Part shown: piece after piece, positions 1-12,970 of the stretch | Layout of the letters: each line of letters starts with the position of its first letter | Position numbering within the stretch: position 1 is the stretch's first letter | From: Pratylenchus scribneri | Lineage: Eukaryota > Nematoda > Chromadorea > Rhabditida > Pratylenchidae | Assembly: GCA_030063045.1 (NCBI GenBank) | Contig: JAQSEB010000019.1 | Span: forward strand, 620,001-684,000 | DNA: 64,000 bases | Reading direction: 5' to 3' | The notes under the pieces: generated by a model | What the model was told of the DNA's origin: nothing | Database searches by the model: none | Seen by the model: only the letters and a program-made list of their open reading frames with translations | Position numbers and translations under genes: made by a program

Positions 1-67
1 CGCCAAATTGGGGCTTAGCTTACCTCAATTAATAAAACATGTGAAAATATGAATTATTCCATTAAGG

Positions 68-3000
68 GTCACCATAATTTGCTAATCCATAAATTTGACC
101 CTTCATTGAGTTTGCAAATCATTGGCGCATATTTGGATTTGATGAACATTGATGGATGGATTCCACGCGAAATTGCTCTAGGCTCGGAAGCGGAGGCTAG
201 AATTCCGGCAGATTTTATTACCCAAGAGGATTGGGTCGCAAATCCTCCAACCTTTTTCCTGGTTTTGCGTGAATTCATGGCCAATGATGAGGTAAAGGAA
301 ATAATATGCGTTTGAGGGATATTTTACGAATAATATTTAATGATGGAAAGAAATTGAAATATGTCGAAAAAAGTACATAGAATTATAATGGTTTAAAGGT
401 TTGTTCTACTCCCCCAAACTTTTAATACCTTGTAGCATTCAAATGTTTTTTCAATTTTGTTTTAAGACTAATTAAAATTGATTAAACTTATGAAAAATTA
501 TTATTAAATGTTGCATATTAAAGCGATCTATGGTGCTAGGTCATCTCCACAATTCTGCAAATATGGGCATGCCCACAAAATTCTGCAATTATAAGTTTTT
601 GACTTCCAATAAATCAGAAACCGGTTTTAGACCCTACAAATCTTATACCATTTTGTAGATCTCATCAAAACGCATCGAATGGTATATAAATGTTCTAAAA
701 TTAAAGAGTTAAACCTTTTAAACCATATTTTTATGTTTTTAGTTTAAAACTCTTTAATTTTGGACCAAACCATGACAAAACGTATACCAATCGATGCGTC
801 TCGATGAGATCTACAAAATGGTATAAGGTTTGTAGGGTCTAAAACCGGTTTCTGATTTATTAAAAGTCAAAAAACTTATAATTGCAGAATTTTGTGGACA
901 TGCCCATATTTGCAGAGCCCTTTGTCTATTGTGGAGATGACCACGGACGCGATCTATCAAATGATTTAAACTTGAGGCTCTAGATTTTAGGATAAATCAC
1001 CAAAACTTTATAATTTCTAGTGTCTTTTCGATAATTTCAATACTCTTTTCACTATTTTTAGTTTTTTCACAAATTTAAATTTTTCAATATTTAATTCAGA
1101 GGACACAACAATATTCTGTGGAATTGAAGCGATTATATCCAAGGATGAAACAATTGTATTTTTGGCTTCGTGAAAGTCAAAAAGGACCATTGTTGGGCAC
1201 TTTTCGATGGCACGGGCGAAATGGGACTACCAAATTCATGTTAAATCCGGGGGCGCTGGACAGTGGATTGGACGATTACCCTCGGGCCAGCCATCCAACC
1301 GAGGGGGAATATCACATTGATTTGTTGGCTTGGATGGCAATGGCATCATCCGTGTTGGAAAATTTGGCAGAATTCGCGGAGGATGTGGAATTTTTGCCAA
1401 AAATCAGGAAAGAGGCCGCCCATTTGAATTATATTGGCCAAATTGACAAATTGCATTGGTCGGAAAGGGCACAACAATATTGCGATTTTGGATTGCACAG
1501 GTTCAAATGGGAATTGGAATATTTATGAAAATTTGGATTGAAATGGATTAATATTAAATTAATATTATAAAATTGTTGCTATTTATTTAGAATTTTATTA
1601 GGCATAAAATTATCTACCAAATTGCATCAAAAAAGATTGATTAAAGTTTGTAAAAAAATTGCCAAAAAATTTATAAAATTAAATGAAATTGTATTTGAAA
1701 ATTAAATAATAATAATCAAATTAAATTACAATTAAATTGTAATATAATTGAATATAATAAAATTGTGATTAAATTGTATTTTAAATTTAAAAAAGATTGT
1801 AATAAATTATAAATTTACAATTAAATTGTAATTTAAATTGCAAATAAATTATAATTAAATAATAAGATTTTGATATCATTTTTTAGCTGGCTAATAAAAT
1901 TTTATATAAATTGATAACCCATTAGATCATTTTATTCTTAAATCTTAATTACTGATTATCTTATAATACAATAAAAATTGAGGAAGAAGTAGTTAAAATT
2001 GACATAAAATGAATTAATTGTGAATTCTAGTGATGCCGTGGATTTGGTCGAAATGAAAGTTGGAGATGAAAATGAATTGGTCAGACGCGTTTTGCTTGAG
2101 CCAGAATACAAATTGGTGGAAAATGTGAATGGATATGCAAATTTATTCCCTCTTCTGATGCGAATTTTGCCCGAAAATTCGCCAAGACTGGCTAAATTGT
2201 TGGAGCATATGGCCGATCCAGAACAACTTTGGACACCATTTGGCCTTAGATCAATTTCCACATGGTCCCCTTATTATGGAAGTTGGAATGACAAATTCGC
2301 TGCGCCATATTGGCGGGGACCAATTTGGATTAATCTGTGAGGAATTTAAAAAAATATTTTTCCTTCTGACCATACAATTGTCTTACGATTTAAAATCAAT
2401 TTTAAACCGGTTTAATTAATTAAATCAATTTTAAACCGATTGAATTTTAAAAATGAGTTAAGCAATTTGAATTTAAATAAATTTTAAACGGGTTTAATTA
2501 AAATCATTTAAACCGGTTTTCAGTAAAGAATTGTTTTGGGGATTTTTCGGGAATGGCTAGTTCCCAAGGACCTTCACCAGGCCCCCGAAGGGTCCCAGGG
2601 GCCCTCTCGTGTTCTATCTTCAGTGCCATTTTTACAGGGGTTTTTACTTTCATTTTATCCAGTTGTTATTCACAATATTAGACGAGGGAAGGTGGAAAGG
2701 ACGAGCGGGTCTCGACCCACCCAAAAGATGGAATGATGGGAGGGGAGACTCCGATTGGAGAGAATGATTTCCCTTATATTGAACAAATTGGGGGCGGGGA
2801 AAGGTGGTACTAACACTCCCCAGAACAAACAAAGTTCGACCCCGAACTTTCGGGATTAGAATGGAAAATTCGAAATAAAATGCAAATTGATCACAAAATT
2901 ATTTTAATCCAAATTTTCCTTTCTTCATTCTTTCTTTCATCCATTCCATTTTCTTCTTCCATCATCGCCTTATCCGGGTCTTCGCTCATCAATCATTTCG

Positions 3001-4434
3001 CCCGTCGGCCTCGTCGCCATGATCGGACGTTTCGATCGCATCCTGCTGTTACACTGCACAAGTCCTGTCCGTCCACTGCCACCACAACCAATTTGACTGC
3101 CTCAGGTTGATTTATTGCTGCCCATTTGCGCAGTTGTTTATTCCATCACCGTTTGTTTTTCTTCAATTATCGCCTGGTGATCATGAATGTGGAACGCCAT
3201 TTGTCCTTGAATTGAATTGGGCGGCTGACTGCAATAGCCGCGAAGAGACACAGCCGGCAGCACTTCGGCTTGCTCTTTGGACTCGAATGGTCCTGTTGAT
3301 TCATGGGCATAGGTTTAACTTTTCTCGCCAATCATCCTCATGAAGTGGTGAACCTTCACACTTCATCATGAGGGTGATTGGGGTGGGCAGCATTAATTGT
3401 GATTTGAATTCGGCAGTTCATTTTCGCCAAAACGTGTAGAGAAATTTCTGATCTGACCTCAGTTGGGAAAAGGGATAAACCAACTTTAGCGCCAATGTCC
3501 ATCCATTGCCAGCCTCAAGGATGCTGCGGGCGCAATCAGTCAGAAAGCCTGTCAATCCATCGCCGGTCGAAGTATGAAATTTGCAAAGTTCCTTCGACCC
3601 ATATCCAGTTGATCCCTTCAAGCGATGGACGACATGTGGCGAAAATATGAATGTGGTTGCGAATTTAGTGGTATGATGTTGTTTCAATGGCGTCCATAAC
3701 AGTATGAGGACTGCTATGGCTGAAGAATCCACGGTTGAGCCCCCATTTCAGTAAAGAATTGTTTTGGGGATTTTTCGGGAATGGCTAGTTCCCAAGGACC
3801 TTCACCAGGCCCCCGAAGGGTCCCAGGGGCCCTCTCGTGTTCTATCTTCAGTGCCATTTTTACAGGGGTTTTTACTTTCATTTTATCCAGTTGTTATTCA
3901 CAATATTAGACGAGGGAAGGTGGAAAGGACGAGCGGGTCTCGACCCACCCAAAAGATGGAATGATGGGAGGGGAGACTCCGATTGGAGAGAATGATTTCC
4001 CTTATATTGAACAAATTGGGGGCGGGGAAAGATGGTACTAACACCGGTTTAATTAAAATCGTTTAAACTGGTTGAATTTAAAACAATTAAAACCGTTAAT
4101 TTAAAACAGTTTAAAACCGGCTGAATTTTAAAAACAATTTTAAACCAATTTAATTATAATTACTAAATATATAATAATTTATGTGTTTTTCAGCAATTAT
4201 TATGCAATCACTGCCCTCAAACATTATTCATCATTGAAAGGACCATATCAGGAGGAAAGTGCCAGATTATATACGGAATTGCGCACAAATTTGCTGAAGA
4301 ATATGGCCGATCAATATGCAAAGACGGGATTCATTTGGGAACATTATAATGATTTGGATGGCCATGGAGGTGGCAATCATCCATTCACCGGGTGGAGTGC
4401 TTTGGTTTTGGCCATTTTAGCTGAGAATTATTGA
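68..4434 (+). CDS. mogs: Mannosyl-oligosaccharide glucosidase (GH63), 3' part
   Basis: ER processing alpha-glucosidase I, which trims the terminal glucose from N-glycans. Four exons join in frame: about 68-291, 1100-1500, 2031-2336 and 4194-4434 (stop TGA). Family motifs read in order: DGWIPRE and ANPPTFF in exon 1, LDDYPRASHP in exon 2, LWTPFGLRS and PYWRGPIW in exon 3, and GFIWEHY plus HPFTGWSALV in exon 4, all typical of the GH63 catalytic (alpha/alpha)6 domain. The N-terminal exons lie upstream of the window. The exon 2 donor (GTTCAA) is weak but the phase fits exon 3. The 1.86-kb third intron has been enlarged by an LTR element. Assignment is secure; the 5' edge of the first exon is approximate. 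Confidence 0.93.
532..948. mobile_element. Foldback/MITE element with 9-bp target duplication
   Basis: The two halves are near-perfect reverse complements over about 200 bp; both contain the core reading TCATCTCCACAA, CAGAAACCGGTTTTAGACC and GTAGATCTCATC. The direct repeat GCGATCTAT flanks it at 523-531 and 949-957. A 9-bp duplication fits Mutator-type transposition. It sits in an intron of the GH63 gene and encodes nothing. Related inner sequence occurs near 9945, 21250, 56830, 60885 and 61660. Confidence 0.8.
2518..2815 (-). repeat. LTR, copy 1
   Basis: Copy of the 298-bp LTR on the left side; in the element's own orientation this is the 3' LTR. Its 66-codon open frame is repeated in the other LTR and is not regarded as a gene. 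Confidence 0.87.
3746..4043 (-). repeat. LTR, copy 2
   Basis: Second copy, offset by 1228 bp from the first; the 5' LTR in the element's own orientation, next to the putative primer-binding site. Confidence 0.87.
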
Positions 4435-4948
4435 TGAGAAATGATTTAATAACCAATTTAGACATCATTTAAATTTTTGTATTTCAATATCAATAAATCA
4501 TTTTTAATTAACATTTTATGGAAACTGCTCGGTTATTAATCCAAATTATTTTAATTATTAATATTTTTGGAAAATTGAATATTAGAGAAGTAAATTGCCT
4601 TAGCATATATTCCAGAATTATATAATTAATTTAGATTGGAGTAGAATAAATTTACCTAAATAATTGGTTTATTGTTGAATTCGAAATTCGAAAAATCCAT
4701 ACCAATACTAATCATTTCCCCTTGTTTTTTCCTGCCCAAATCTATAATTTTTCCAAATCCTTTCTCCATTATATTCCCTCGGATAATATCCAATTACATA
4801 TTGGTACAATATTGAAGAGAAAGTATGAATGAAATTTGGAAAAGAATTTTTTAAAAATTGCAGAATTATTAATCAGCGAATAAATTATTCGAATTAATAA
4901 AAATATAATTCATTTAAAAATATTAATAATTTTTTGTAATTAATTGAA

Positions 4949-7576
4949 TTAATTTCGAGCCTCAACATGACATTTATAATCGGCCATTCGAACTGCAAAA
5001 CTTTCCACTTTTTCATATTTTGGCAGATTCAATGGATCAGCCGGATAAACCTTTAATAGTAAAAATTAAAATATTCACCCAAAAATGCACAAAATTACAT
5101 GAAATTTATAGAAGAAATTAGCGGCAAATAAAAATAATTCCATTTTGGCCAATGTTTCGCCAGGGCAAATTCTTGAAATAAAAATCATAAAATTGATTTC
5201 ATTTTTGTAACCTTTTTCCAATCCCAAAAGGAATAAATTCTTCCATTTTTTTGAATTCTCCATTTTCGTCCAAAAATTTTGTTGGCACAAATTTTTCTGA
5301 TTCCGGAAAAATTTTCTCATCAAAGAGTACTGTACTGATTTGGGGGACCAATGTTGTGCCCGAGGGCAAATTATGTCCCCCAATTCGGACATCCACGTTT
5401 GCAATTCGACTCAAATTCATTGGCGCCAAATTGCAAAGTCGTTGGGTCTCCTTTTTAATGAATTCATTTTAAAATTGAATTTATAATATTTCTGATGGAC
5501 TACGGCATTTGTGAATGGCAATTGACGGCGATGAATTTGTCGAAATGCCAAAAATGGAAATGATTCATCCACCGTTGCCTCATTGTCCATCAATTTTGCC
5601 AATCCATCCAATTCGGTGTGAACTCTTTCTTGGGCATTTTGATCCATCATCAAATAGTAGATGAGGAAATTTATTGTGTTTGCCGTTGTGTCCTAATTGG
5701 AAAGGAGGATGGATATGGATTATGGAATGGATAGGATATTTTTTAATAAATAAGGGCCTTTCCTATTTTTCTACTGTACTCCCACTTTTTGCCCAATCAG
5801 CAATCACCTTGCTATCAATCAAATATTATATTGTCTTAACCGCATTTATAATCCAGCTCTTTTTCATCCCAAATGATCCCCTTTTTCGCTATTAATTTCA
5901 GTATTCTTATTTTCACGCCCGATTGATAAATAAACAAAAATTTAAAGTCAAGTTCCACTTTAATCCCTATCCCCTTCTTATAGGGCCACTAGAGGCTTAG
6001 GCTCCCGACGAAAGTCCAGGCAGGGCAAGAACCTATAAGCCCAGTTCTCGCCCCAAACAACTTTAGCCCTAAATTGGGACTAATAATTAGCTTGATGAAT
6101 TTTTGAGAAGGGCTAAATATATTTTTAATCGATTTTAAAAATCGTCCCTAGAATTATTTTCAATTAAACCCGGGAAGATTTATATTAGATGGTGGTAATA
6201 AGATAATTAAATAACTAATTAATTTGAAATTTAAATTCAATTCTTCTTATTCTATCAAATTTGAAAAACATTCAAAATCCAAAATGTTCAAATACACAAA
6301 CATATCTCATTCTATTCCCTTTTTTAATAATATTAATATATAATTTTTTGCCAAAAAAAAATAAAATCAAACTTGTGCGGAAAAGAAGATATCGTAAATT
6401 AATGCTGGCAAATATTTAAGCCTAAAAATAAGCAACAAATGTTAATTATAAATTTAAATAAATTAACTTGAAATAATTTTCCACATCATTTTGATCCGAT
6501 TTTTCAATTTGGTCCAAAAATTGGTCTAAAATATCGCCGAATGTTTCGCCTCCATTATTTCTCCATTGAATTCTTTCGTCAATTTGTTTTTGGGCATATT
6601 CAAATAAAAATTCAACAGATTCTTTGCCCCATTTGAATTTGCCCGAAAAATATGGCAAATGGCGGAGCCTAAATAATTGAATAAATTTAATCTAAATTAA
6701 TTTGGTTTACCAAGGCGATGCTTCAATTAAAAGGGAAATTATTGACGCGAAATAGGCTTGTTCCGAATTCAAATGTGTCTTTATTTGAAGAAATATTTCC
6801 TTTTTATCCTGAAATTCACAAATTAATTAATTAATATTTTCATTTAATTTATTTAATTGCCTCAAATCCATCACTGTACAACATTTTGTTGGTCACTGTG
6901 CCGGCCATCAATTCTACTTTTCTGTCAATTTCATGTTCTCGAATGCCTCCGGCCATTTCATCTTCAACTTCTTTTATTAAAACAAAAATTGATTGAAGTA
7001 TCTACAAAAATGAATATTCAACAATTATTATTTCCCCAATTTTGTGGCCAACTTTATTCTCCATATTTTCCCCTTCAATTCCATAATCTTTCATTGATTT
7101 GAACATAAATTTGCGCATTTGTTTCCATTGTTCGCCACTGGATCGAATAATTCCATCCACGGAACCTTTTTTATATATTTAATTTAATTTAAATAATTTA
7201 TCTTGTGTACCAAAAAATAGTCGAAAATGATTGTGTAAAAAGTTTCGATCCACGAATGAATCCCCCTCCTTCAGAAATGCTCCCTTTATTAGCTCATAAT
7301 CGGTCACAATCACCACCGGATGTTCACTAATCCAAATTGTGAACACTGGGCCTAAACTATCAATTAAATTAAATTGTCCATTCTATTTTATTCATTACCA
7401 TATTCTTTGGTCCATTCCTGATAACATTTGTATCGATTTTCGCCGCCCATTTTTCCAACATTCCCAAAAATGGGAATTGGCACTGGCCCTGGCGGCAATG
7501 AACGCCGTTTCCAATGAAAATTGTAAAAAAGGAGAAGAAATATTGAAGAACAAAAGAAAATGTATAGAAAAAGCAT
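4949..7576 (-). CDS. Cytochrome P450 (CYP2-like clan)
   Basis: ER-anchored monooxygenase spread over about ten exons. Exon 1 (7576-7399) has a hydrophobic N-terminal anchor and the hinge LPPGPVPIPIFGN. Exon 2 (7356-7211) carries GPVFTIW and the exon after it RSSGEQWKQMRKF. An I-helix exon near 5690 begins DTTANT, the ETQR of the ExxR motif lies near 5440, and the haem loop FIPFGIGKR / ICPGETLAKMEL is split by an intron near 5210-5175, with the ligand Cys in ICPG. The last exon (about 5051-4949) ends in a natural stop. All landmarks are intact, so it is probably functional. One intron, near 6860-6810, appears to use a GC donor. The intron before the I-helix exon contains the dispersed repeat at 5748-6088. 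Confidence 0.9.
5748..6088 (+). repeat. Dispersed ~340-bp intronic repeat, copy A
   Basis: Shares blocks such as CTACTGTACTCCCAC, CTATCAATCAAATATT, CTCGCCCCAAACAACTTTAG and GGACTAATA with copies near 11666 (reverse), 28222, 29792 and 51480. It has no coding capacity or clear terminal inverted repeats, and lies antisense within a P450 intron. Confidence 0.8.
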
Positions 7577-7619
7577 TTTTGGAGAATTTTTTGTGTTCGA
7601 AATAAAATTAATAAATAAT

Positions 7620-9219
7620 CAAAGAATATTTTTTATATCAAAAAGTATTTATTTACCATTGAGATAGACCCTACTCAACCATTTTTGGGGACATTGAACA
7701 TCCTATGAATATATGGAGGGAATTTTAAGGTGTTGATACTGTGATAAATGATAATAATGATGATAACTGATAAATAATTTTTAATCAATTTTTTATCTTC
7801 ATAAATATAAATATACATTTGGAATTGAAAAACAAAATAAAAATTATTGGGAATTTAATTATTGAAAAAAAAGACATTTTATTATCGAAATATTTTGGAC
7901 TGATTAAAATTTGGATTATTTTAGTTTATTTTTTTTAATTCGATTTTCTCAAAGGATATCTTATCTTATATTCTATTAATTTACTTTACACAAAAAATAT
8001 CTAAATTTAGACAAAATCTCACTTGTCGAAAAATAATATTTTATATAATTTGTGATCATTGCTATGACTTTGTTCTAAATTCGTACCGATTCGTATCACC
8101 ATTCACCAATTTGAACTAAGAAATACGAGTACAGGGAAAATAGTCTATTGAACTAAGTAATACAAAAAATGGTTAAAATTTAAAAAGTATGAAATAAACG
8201 GTACGAAAAAGCAAATATGAAGATATTAGATAAGATACGAATATGAAAATTCCTAAGTCACAGTTCTAGTTGATGAGATAAATTCAAACTTCTTTAAGAT
8301 TCTTACCTACCCACCAATAAATTCATTCTGGACTCTAAATTTAACCCTATAAGCTCTAACACTTAGTTATGAGTTATGACTAAGTTATAAAGCATGCAAA
8401 AATATTTTATCTTTCGGTAAGAAAGATTTTGTAAAAATTCAGTTATTTTTCTATGTAAATTATTCCATTTTTATTATTTTTTATTTATTCTATTTTTATG
8501 CCCGATTAAATTATCGATCCACATTAGAGTTCGGGAAAAAAATAAATGAGAAATAAGGCTGCTGGGCTGGCTTTATGGGATTTTCGTTTGTCCTCAATCA
8601 GTTTAATTCCTCTTTCCAAACTTTTGAATAGACTTCAAAGTTCTCATTTTTGATGCTTTTTTTAAAGTTCACTTCATGCTTTTGAATCGAACCTCAAAGT
8701 TCGCATTTTTTGCACTTTTTTAAAATTTGTTTTTATTAAATTTTAAAATGTTAAATCCTTTCATTTTTCCATTATTTTTCAATTAAATTCAATCTAAAAT
8801 GTTTTCCCTTTTAATTAATTTAAGCATGTTTTCATTTATTCTTCTTTCCAAATATAATTTAATCTTTCTAGACAAGGCACTAGGCCATATTATTGGACAG
8901 AGACAGGGGAAATTGGCCGGTAATTTTTTCCTTTATTAGCTCAGCAGCCGAAAATTAATTCAATTTTTGTGATGTTTTAATTTAATTATTTTACAATATT
9001 ATTATTTATTTTATGACAAATAATAAAATGATGCCCAAATCTAAATGAGCAGCAGCTATAAAATAGAAAATCTAAATCCAAAATTGCCTCATTGTTTTGT
9101 TTTTATTATTGTTTTCATGGTGCCATCAAATCCATTCACCATTCTATCCCATCTATTTTATATTTTATGTCCTTTCCACTTTTCAGTCCAAACAATTTGT
9201 CAGACCAATTTTGACAAAT
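7620..9219. other. Intergenic, AT-rich
   Basis: No gene or RNA recognised. It lies between the divergent starts of the P450 (-) and the SLC17 transporter (+), so promoters of both should be here. Two related stretches near 8630-8720 contain TTTTGAAT-AGACTTCAAAGTTC-like sequence, a weak local duplication. Confidence 0.5.
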
Positions 9220-12200
9220 ATGCAAATCTCAAATGATGACAAAATTCCAATGTCCATCTCTATGGATGGACAAAAAATTGGGAAAAATACAAATTCCCGG
9301 AGAAAAGAAATACAAGAAAATGTGGTTAGAAATGAAGATGGAAGGCAGGAAAAAGGCCATTGTTCTCCAATTTACGTTGATTTTGATGATCAAAGTACTG
9401 ATAGAGACGGAGAAAATGGCCCACAAAAATGGACAAAAAATGACAAATTTGGAGGCGTCGACGACTTTATTAATCCTTTGCTCAATGATGAAGAGGTGAG
9501 GAGGAGGGGAGGAGGGGGGTGACCACAAATACAAAATAGAAAATATTCCAAAATATTCAAATACCTCCCCAAAAATTTCCCCATTCAAATAGTCCATCAC
9601 ATTAATCCAAAAAATTTATTTCATACAAAAAATGCCCAAAAATTTAACAAAAATATTTGCCATTTCCCACACAAAAAAGGATGACAATGCAATATTTCGG
9701 CCTGGGGCAAAATCAAAGAACCGTAGCCCATTCTTCAGCAAATTCCGTTTTTGTATTGCAATTTTGTTGGCGCTGGCTACATATTCGTACACATCAATGC
9801 GAATGAATTTGAGTATGGCAATGGTGAATATATTTTAATTTTTAAATTGAATAAAATAATTATGAATAAATTAAGGAAGGTATTTTTTTCTCAAAATTTT
9901 ATTTTTTAGCTCAAATTTTACATTTTTACCCAAAAAATATTTTCTAATAAATCAGAAATTGGTTTTAAACCCAACCTTAGCAAATTTGGAGATCTCATCG
10001 ATACGCGCCGATTTTTATAACAAAATTAAAGGGTATTACACCGTTTAAACTTTAAACCAAATTTTCAATTTTTAATTTTAAACACTATTTTTGATCACAT
10101 GACATTTTACAACTATTAGATGCGTTTAGATTTAGATGATATTTACAAATTGATATAAGGTTTGTAGGGTTTAAAACCGATTTATGATTTATTAGAAGTC
10201 AGAAATTATTTTTTTTGGTAAAAAAAGAAATATGAGGTAAAAATATTTTTCCATAAATTAATGAATTTAAGAAATGAATAAATTAATCATTGCCAGGTTT
10301 GTATGGTCAATTCAACTGCTGTCCATATCAAAGAAAATGGCCATATTGTGGCCAATAATCAATCACATTCAACATTTTCAATGCCAAAGACACTGCTAAA
10401 TGATGAAAAATGTTCAAAACGAGAATCCCAACAAAGTGATGACATCTCCAAACAAATGGGCTATAGGGTAAATTCTTTTCCATCACTCAATTTCGTTACT
10501 TTTTAGGGCACTCTGGAATGGTCCACGGCTGAACAAGCCCAACTTTTTGGTGCCACATTCTATGGAAGTTTTTTCACCGTTTGGTTTTCCGGCTATTTGG
10601 CCGATCGTTTCGGTGCAAAATTGCTAATTTCTTTAGCCATTGCCGACTATTCCCTTGTCTCATTGTTTTCCCCTCTGTTTGTCTCAATCAATTATAATGC
10701 TTTCTTCGCTGCCCGAATATTCATGGGATTTGGCGAAGTCCTCCAAAAATATTCAAATTAAATTATTTAATCAATTTTTCACAGGGTTTTGTGATGCCAA
10801 CCCTTGCCTCTGCCTCCGCTCGTTGGTTTCCGCCAGGCGAACGAAGTTTGATGGTTGCAATTTGCACTTTGGGCAATCAATTTGCCGCACTTTCGGCACT
10901 TTTGCTTTCCTCCCGACTTTGCGCATTGGAAATTTTCGATGGATGGCCAACAATATTTTACACTTTTGGTTGGCCCAATCTATAAAATATGAATAATTTA
11001 ATTATTCCAAAGGATTAATGGGAATGCTTTGCCTCGCACTTTGGTCCATTTTCGCTTCAAATAATCCGGAAGAGAGTCGATGGATTGGCGAAAAGGAACA
11101 AAAAATGATCACCGCAAGTTTGGGACATAAATGCAAAAAAGTATGGAAAAAAATAATCGATTTTTCACGTTAAATTCCCAAAAAGACAAATGGCCCAATT
11201 CCATGGCACCAAATGGCCAAAAGTTTGCCATTATATGCTGGCATTTTGGGCCAATCCAATTATACATTTTGCAATGTAATTTTACAATCCTATTTGCCCA
11301 CATTCTTCAAGGAAGTGGTCCAGTTAAATTTGAGAAATGTACGAAAAAATGAAATAAATTTAATAATTTTCCCATCTTTAGAATGGTTTTTTCTCCGTAA
11401 TTCCCTTTGTTGGAATGATTTGCTCAAAAATAATTTTCGGCAGTTTGGCTGATTCACTGATTAAAAGGAAAATACTTAGCCCGACTAATACGGCGAAATT
11501 ATTCCAAGGAATTGGTAAAATTAAAAATTTTAAAATTATTAACAAATTTAATATTTACTTTTAGCCAATTTTGGTGCCACCATTGCCGCATTTTGCATTG
11601 GAATTTTTGTGGGCTGTGGAACGAATGGATTAGCTGCCATTTTTATGGCTTTATGGGGTTGGTTCTTATTATAGTCCTAATCTAGGGCTAAAATTATGTA
11701 TATGGGGCGAGAGCTGGATCTAACAATTAAGCCCCCAATGGCCCAATGAATGGATAGGTATAAGGCGAAACATTTAATTATTTATCTGTGCGGGAAAATG
11801 GGAATAATAAATGAACAGCAAAAAGACGATAGGAGGGGAAAATGGATGGGTTTAAAAATATAGATTTGGGCAATATTTGATTGATAGGGTGACTGACAAT
11901 TTGATTAGGAAAAAAGTGTGGGTACAGTAGGATTAAAGGAAAGGCCATTGTCAGTTATTTTTAATTTGAAAAAAAAATATAAAAATCTAATATTTATTTT
12001 ACATTTTTTCCATCTAAAATTTAGTCAATTCAAGTAATTTTTTCTATTTTTTTAAATAATCAGCAAATTATTTAAAAATATTTATTTTTTTTAGGCATCA
12101 GTTATGGAGCCAATGCCAGTGGATTTCTCACGCAATTGATTTCAATTGGGCCTCGTTTCAGTGGCACAATTAGTTCAGTTTCCACAGCACTGGCAATAAT

Positions 12201-12532
12201 TACCAGTGGAATTTCGCCAATTGTTGTTTCCACAATTGTTCGACATGTAAAATAAAATATGAAAAATAATAAAAAAATTAATTAACCAAAAGGGAACATT
12301 GGAAGAATGGCAACAAATTTGGTTCGTTTTGGCCGTATGCAATTTATTTTGTGCCATATTTTTCATCATTTTTGCTTCCGGTAAATTTATTAATTTTTTG
12401 AATATTTATTTAATTATTTTAATCATTTTTCCAGCAAAAGTACAACAATGGGCAATGGAACAAAAGGGAAATGGGAATGAACCAATTCAAATTGAAATTC
12501 GAAGCCCAAAATTAGAAAAAATTGTGCATTAA
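9220..12532 (+). CDS. SLC17-family anion transporter (MFS)
   Basis: Membrane transporter of the phosphate/vesicular glutamate/sialin group, about twelve exons. Exon 1 (9220-9495) encodes a long hydrophilic cytosolic N-terminus. TM1 (FCIAILLALATYSY, followed by RMNLSMAMVN) is near 9745-9830; an extracellular loop with an NST glycosylation site is near 10303. The MFS loop GYLADRFGAK is at about 10590-10620, then GFVMPTLASASARWFPP, NNPEESRWI and GPRFSGTISSVSTALAI (about 12150-12200). The last exon ends at TAA 12530-12532 with a charged tail. RMNLSMAMV and SGYLADRFG are SLC17 hallmarks. Substrate cannot be told from sequence. Introns carry a foldback remnant (about 9945-10210) and an antisense dispersed repeat (11666-11958). 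Confidence 0.88.
9945..10210. repeat. Degenerate foldback element
   Basis: Left arm CAGAAATTGGTTTTAAACCC and right arm GGTTTAAAACCGATTTATGA are inverted and match the core of the 532-948 element. It is older and more diverged, inside an SLC17 intron. Confidence 0.65.
11666..11958 (-). repeat. Dispersed ~340-bp intronic repeat, copy B
   Basis: Reverse orientation relative to the other copies. It begins a few bases after the probable exon donor (11660) with TAGTCCTAATCTAGGGCTAA and ends near GGAAAGGCCATTGTCA. Because this gene is on the plus strand, the repeat is again antisense to its host gene. Confidence 0.8.
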
Positions 12533-12970
12533 TAAATGAAAAGCATAATAATTATTTAATTTTATTTAATATTTATGCAATAAATAATTTAATTTAAAAT
12601 AAAATAATTTACATAATTTTAAATAAAATTTGCCCTCAAAATGAGAAGAGGGAACATCTGGATCCAATTCCAAACAAAAATAAAATTAAATTCCAGTGGA
12701 TTTGAAGCCAAACTAATTTAATTCGGCCATAAATCAACCAGGCTAACCTTTTGATGCTCCATTCATTTTTTTTTCATTTTCTTGATCTCGAATTAATCTC
12801 CCGGGGGCATAACAAAACAAAGCCGAATATTTTGCCGGCAGCTGTTCCCAATTTTCTCAATTCAATTTTATTTTGTCCCAAAGCCACCATTTCCTCCTCA
12901 AGAAAACAAATTCATTCCCCAATTTTTCCTTCAAAAAATTTAGCTAATCCCTTCAAAAAATATTCTCACA

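Larger units (their letters stand above)
2518..4043 (-). mobile_element. Short non-autonomous LTR retrotransposon (TRIM-like)
   Basis: Two direct repeats of 298 bp (2518-2815 and 3746-4043) differ at only about one position and flank a 930-bp interior. CCGGT is duplicated at 2513-2517 and 4044-4048. On the minus strand the LTR begins TGTTAGTACC. The base next to the minus-strand 5' LTR starts TGGGGGCTCAACCGTGG (3745 down to 3729), a good tRNA primer-binding site, and a purine-rich TCTGGGGAG precedes the other LTR. No gag or pol is visible, so it must depend on a partner element. Near-identical LTRs mean recent insertion, in an intron of the GH63 gene and antisense to it. Confidence 0.88.

Noticed and set aside
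2536..3964. Identical 66-codon frames, and a 104-codon minus frame between them
   Set aside because: They lie in LTRs and the interior of a non-autonomous element; no gag/pol similarity seen.
9097..9219. Extended N-terminus upstream of the SLC17 start
   Set aside because: The frame opens at an alternative start in AT-rich leader; the ATG at 9220 gives a hydrophilic N-terminus and clean phase.
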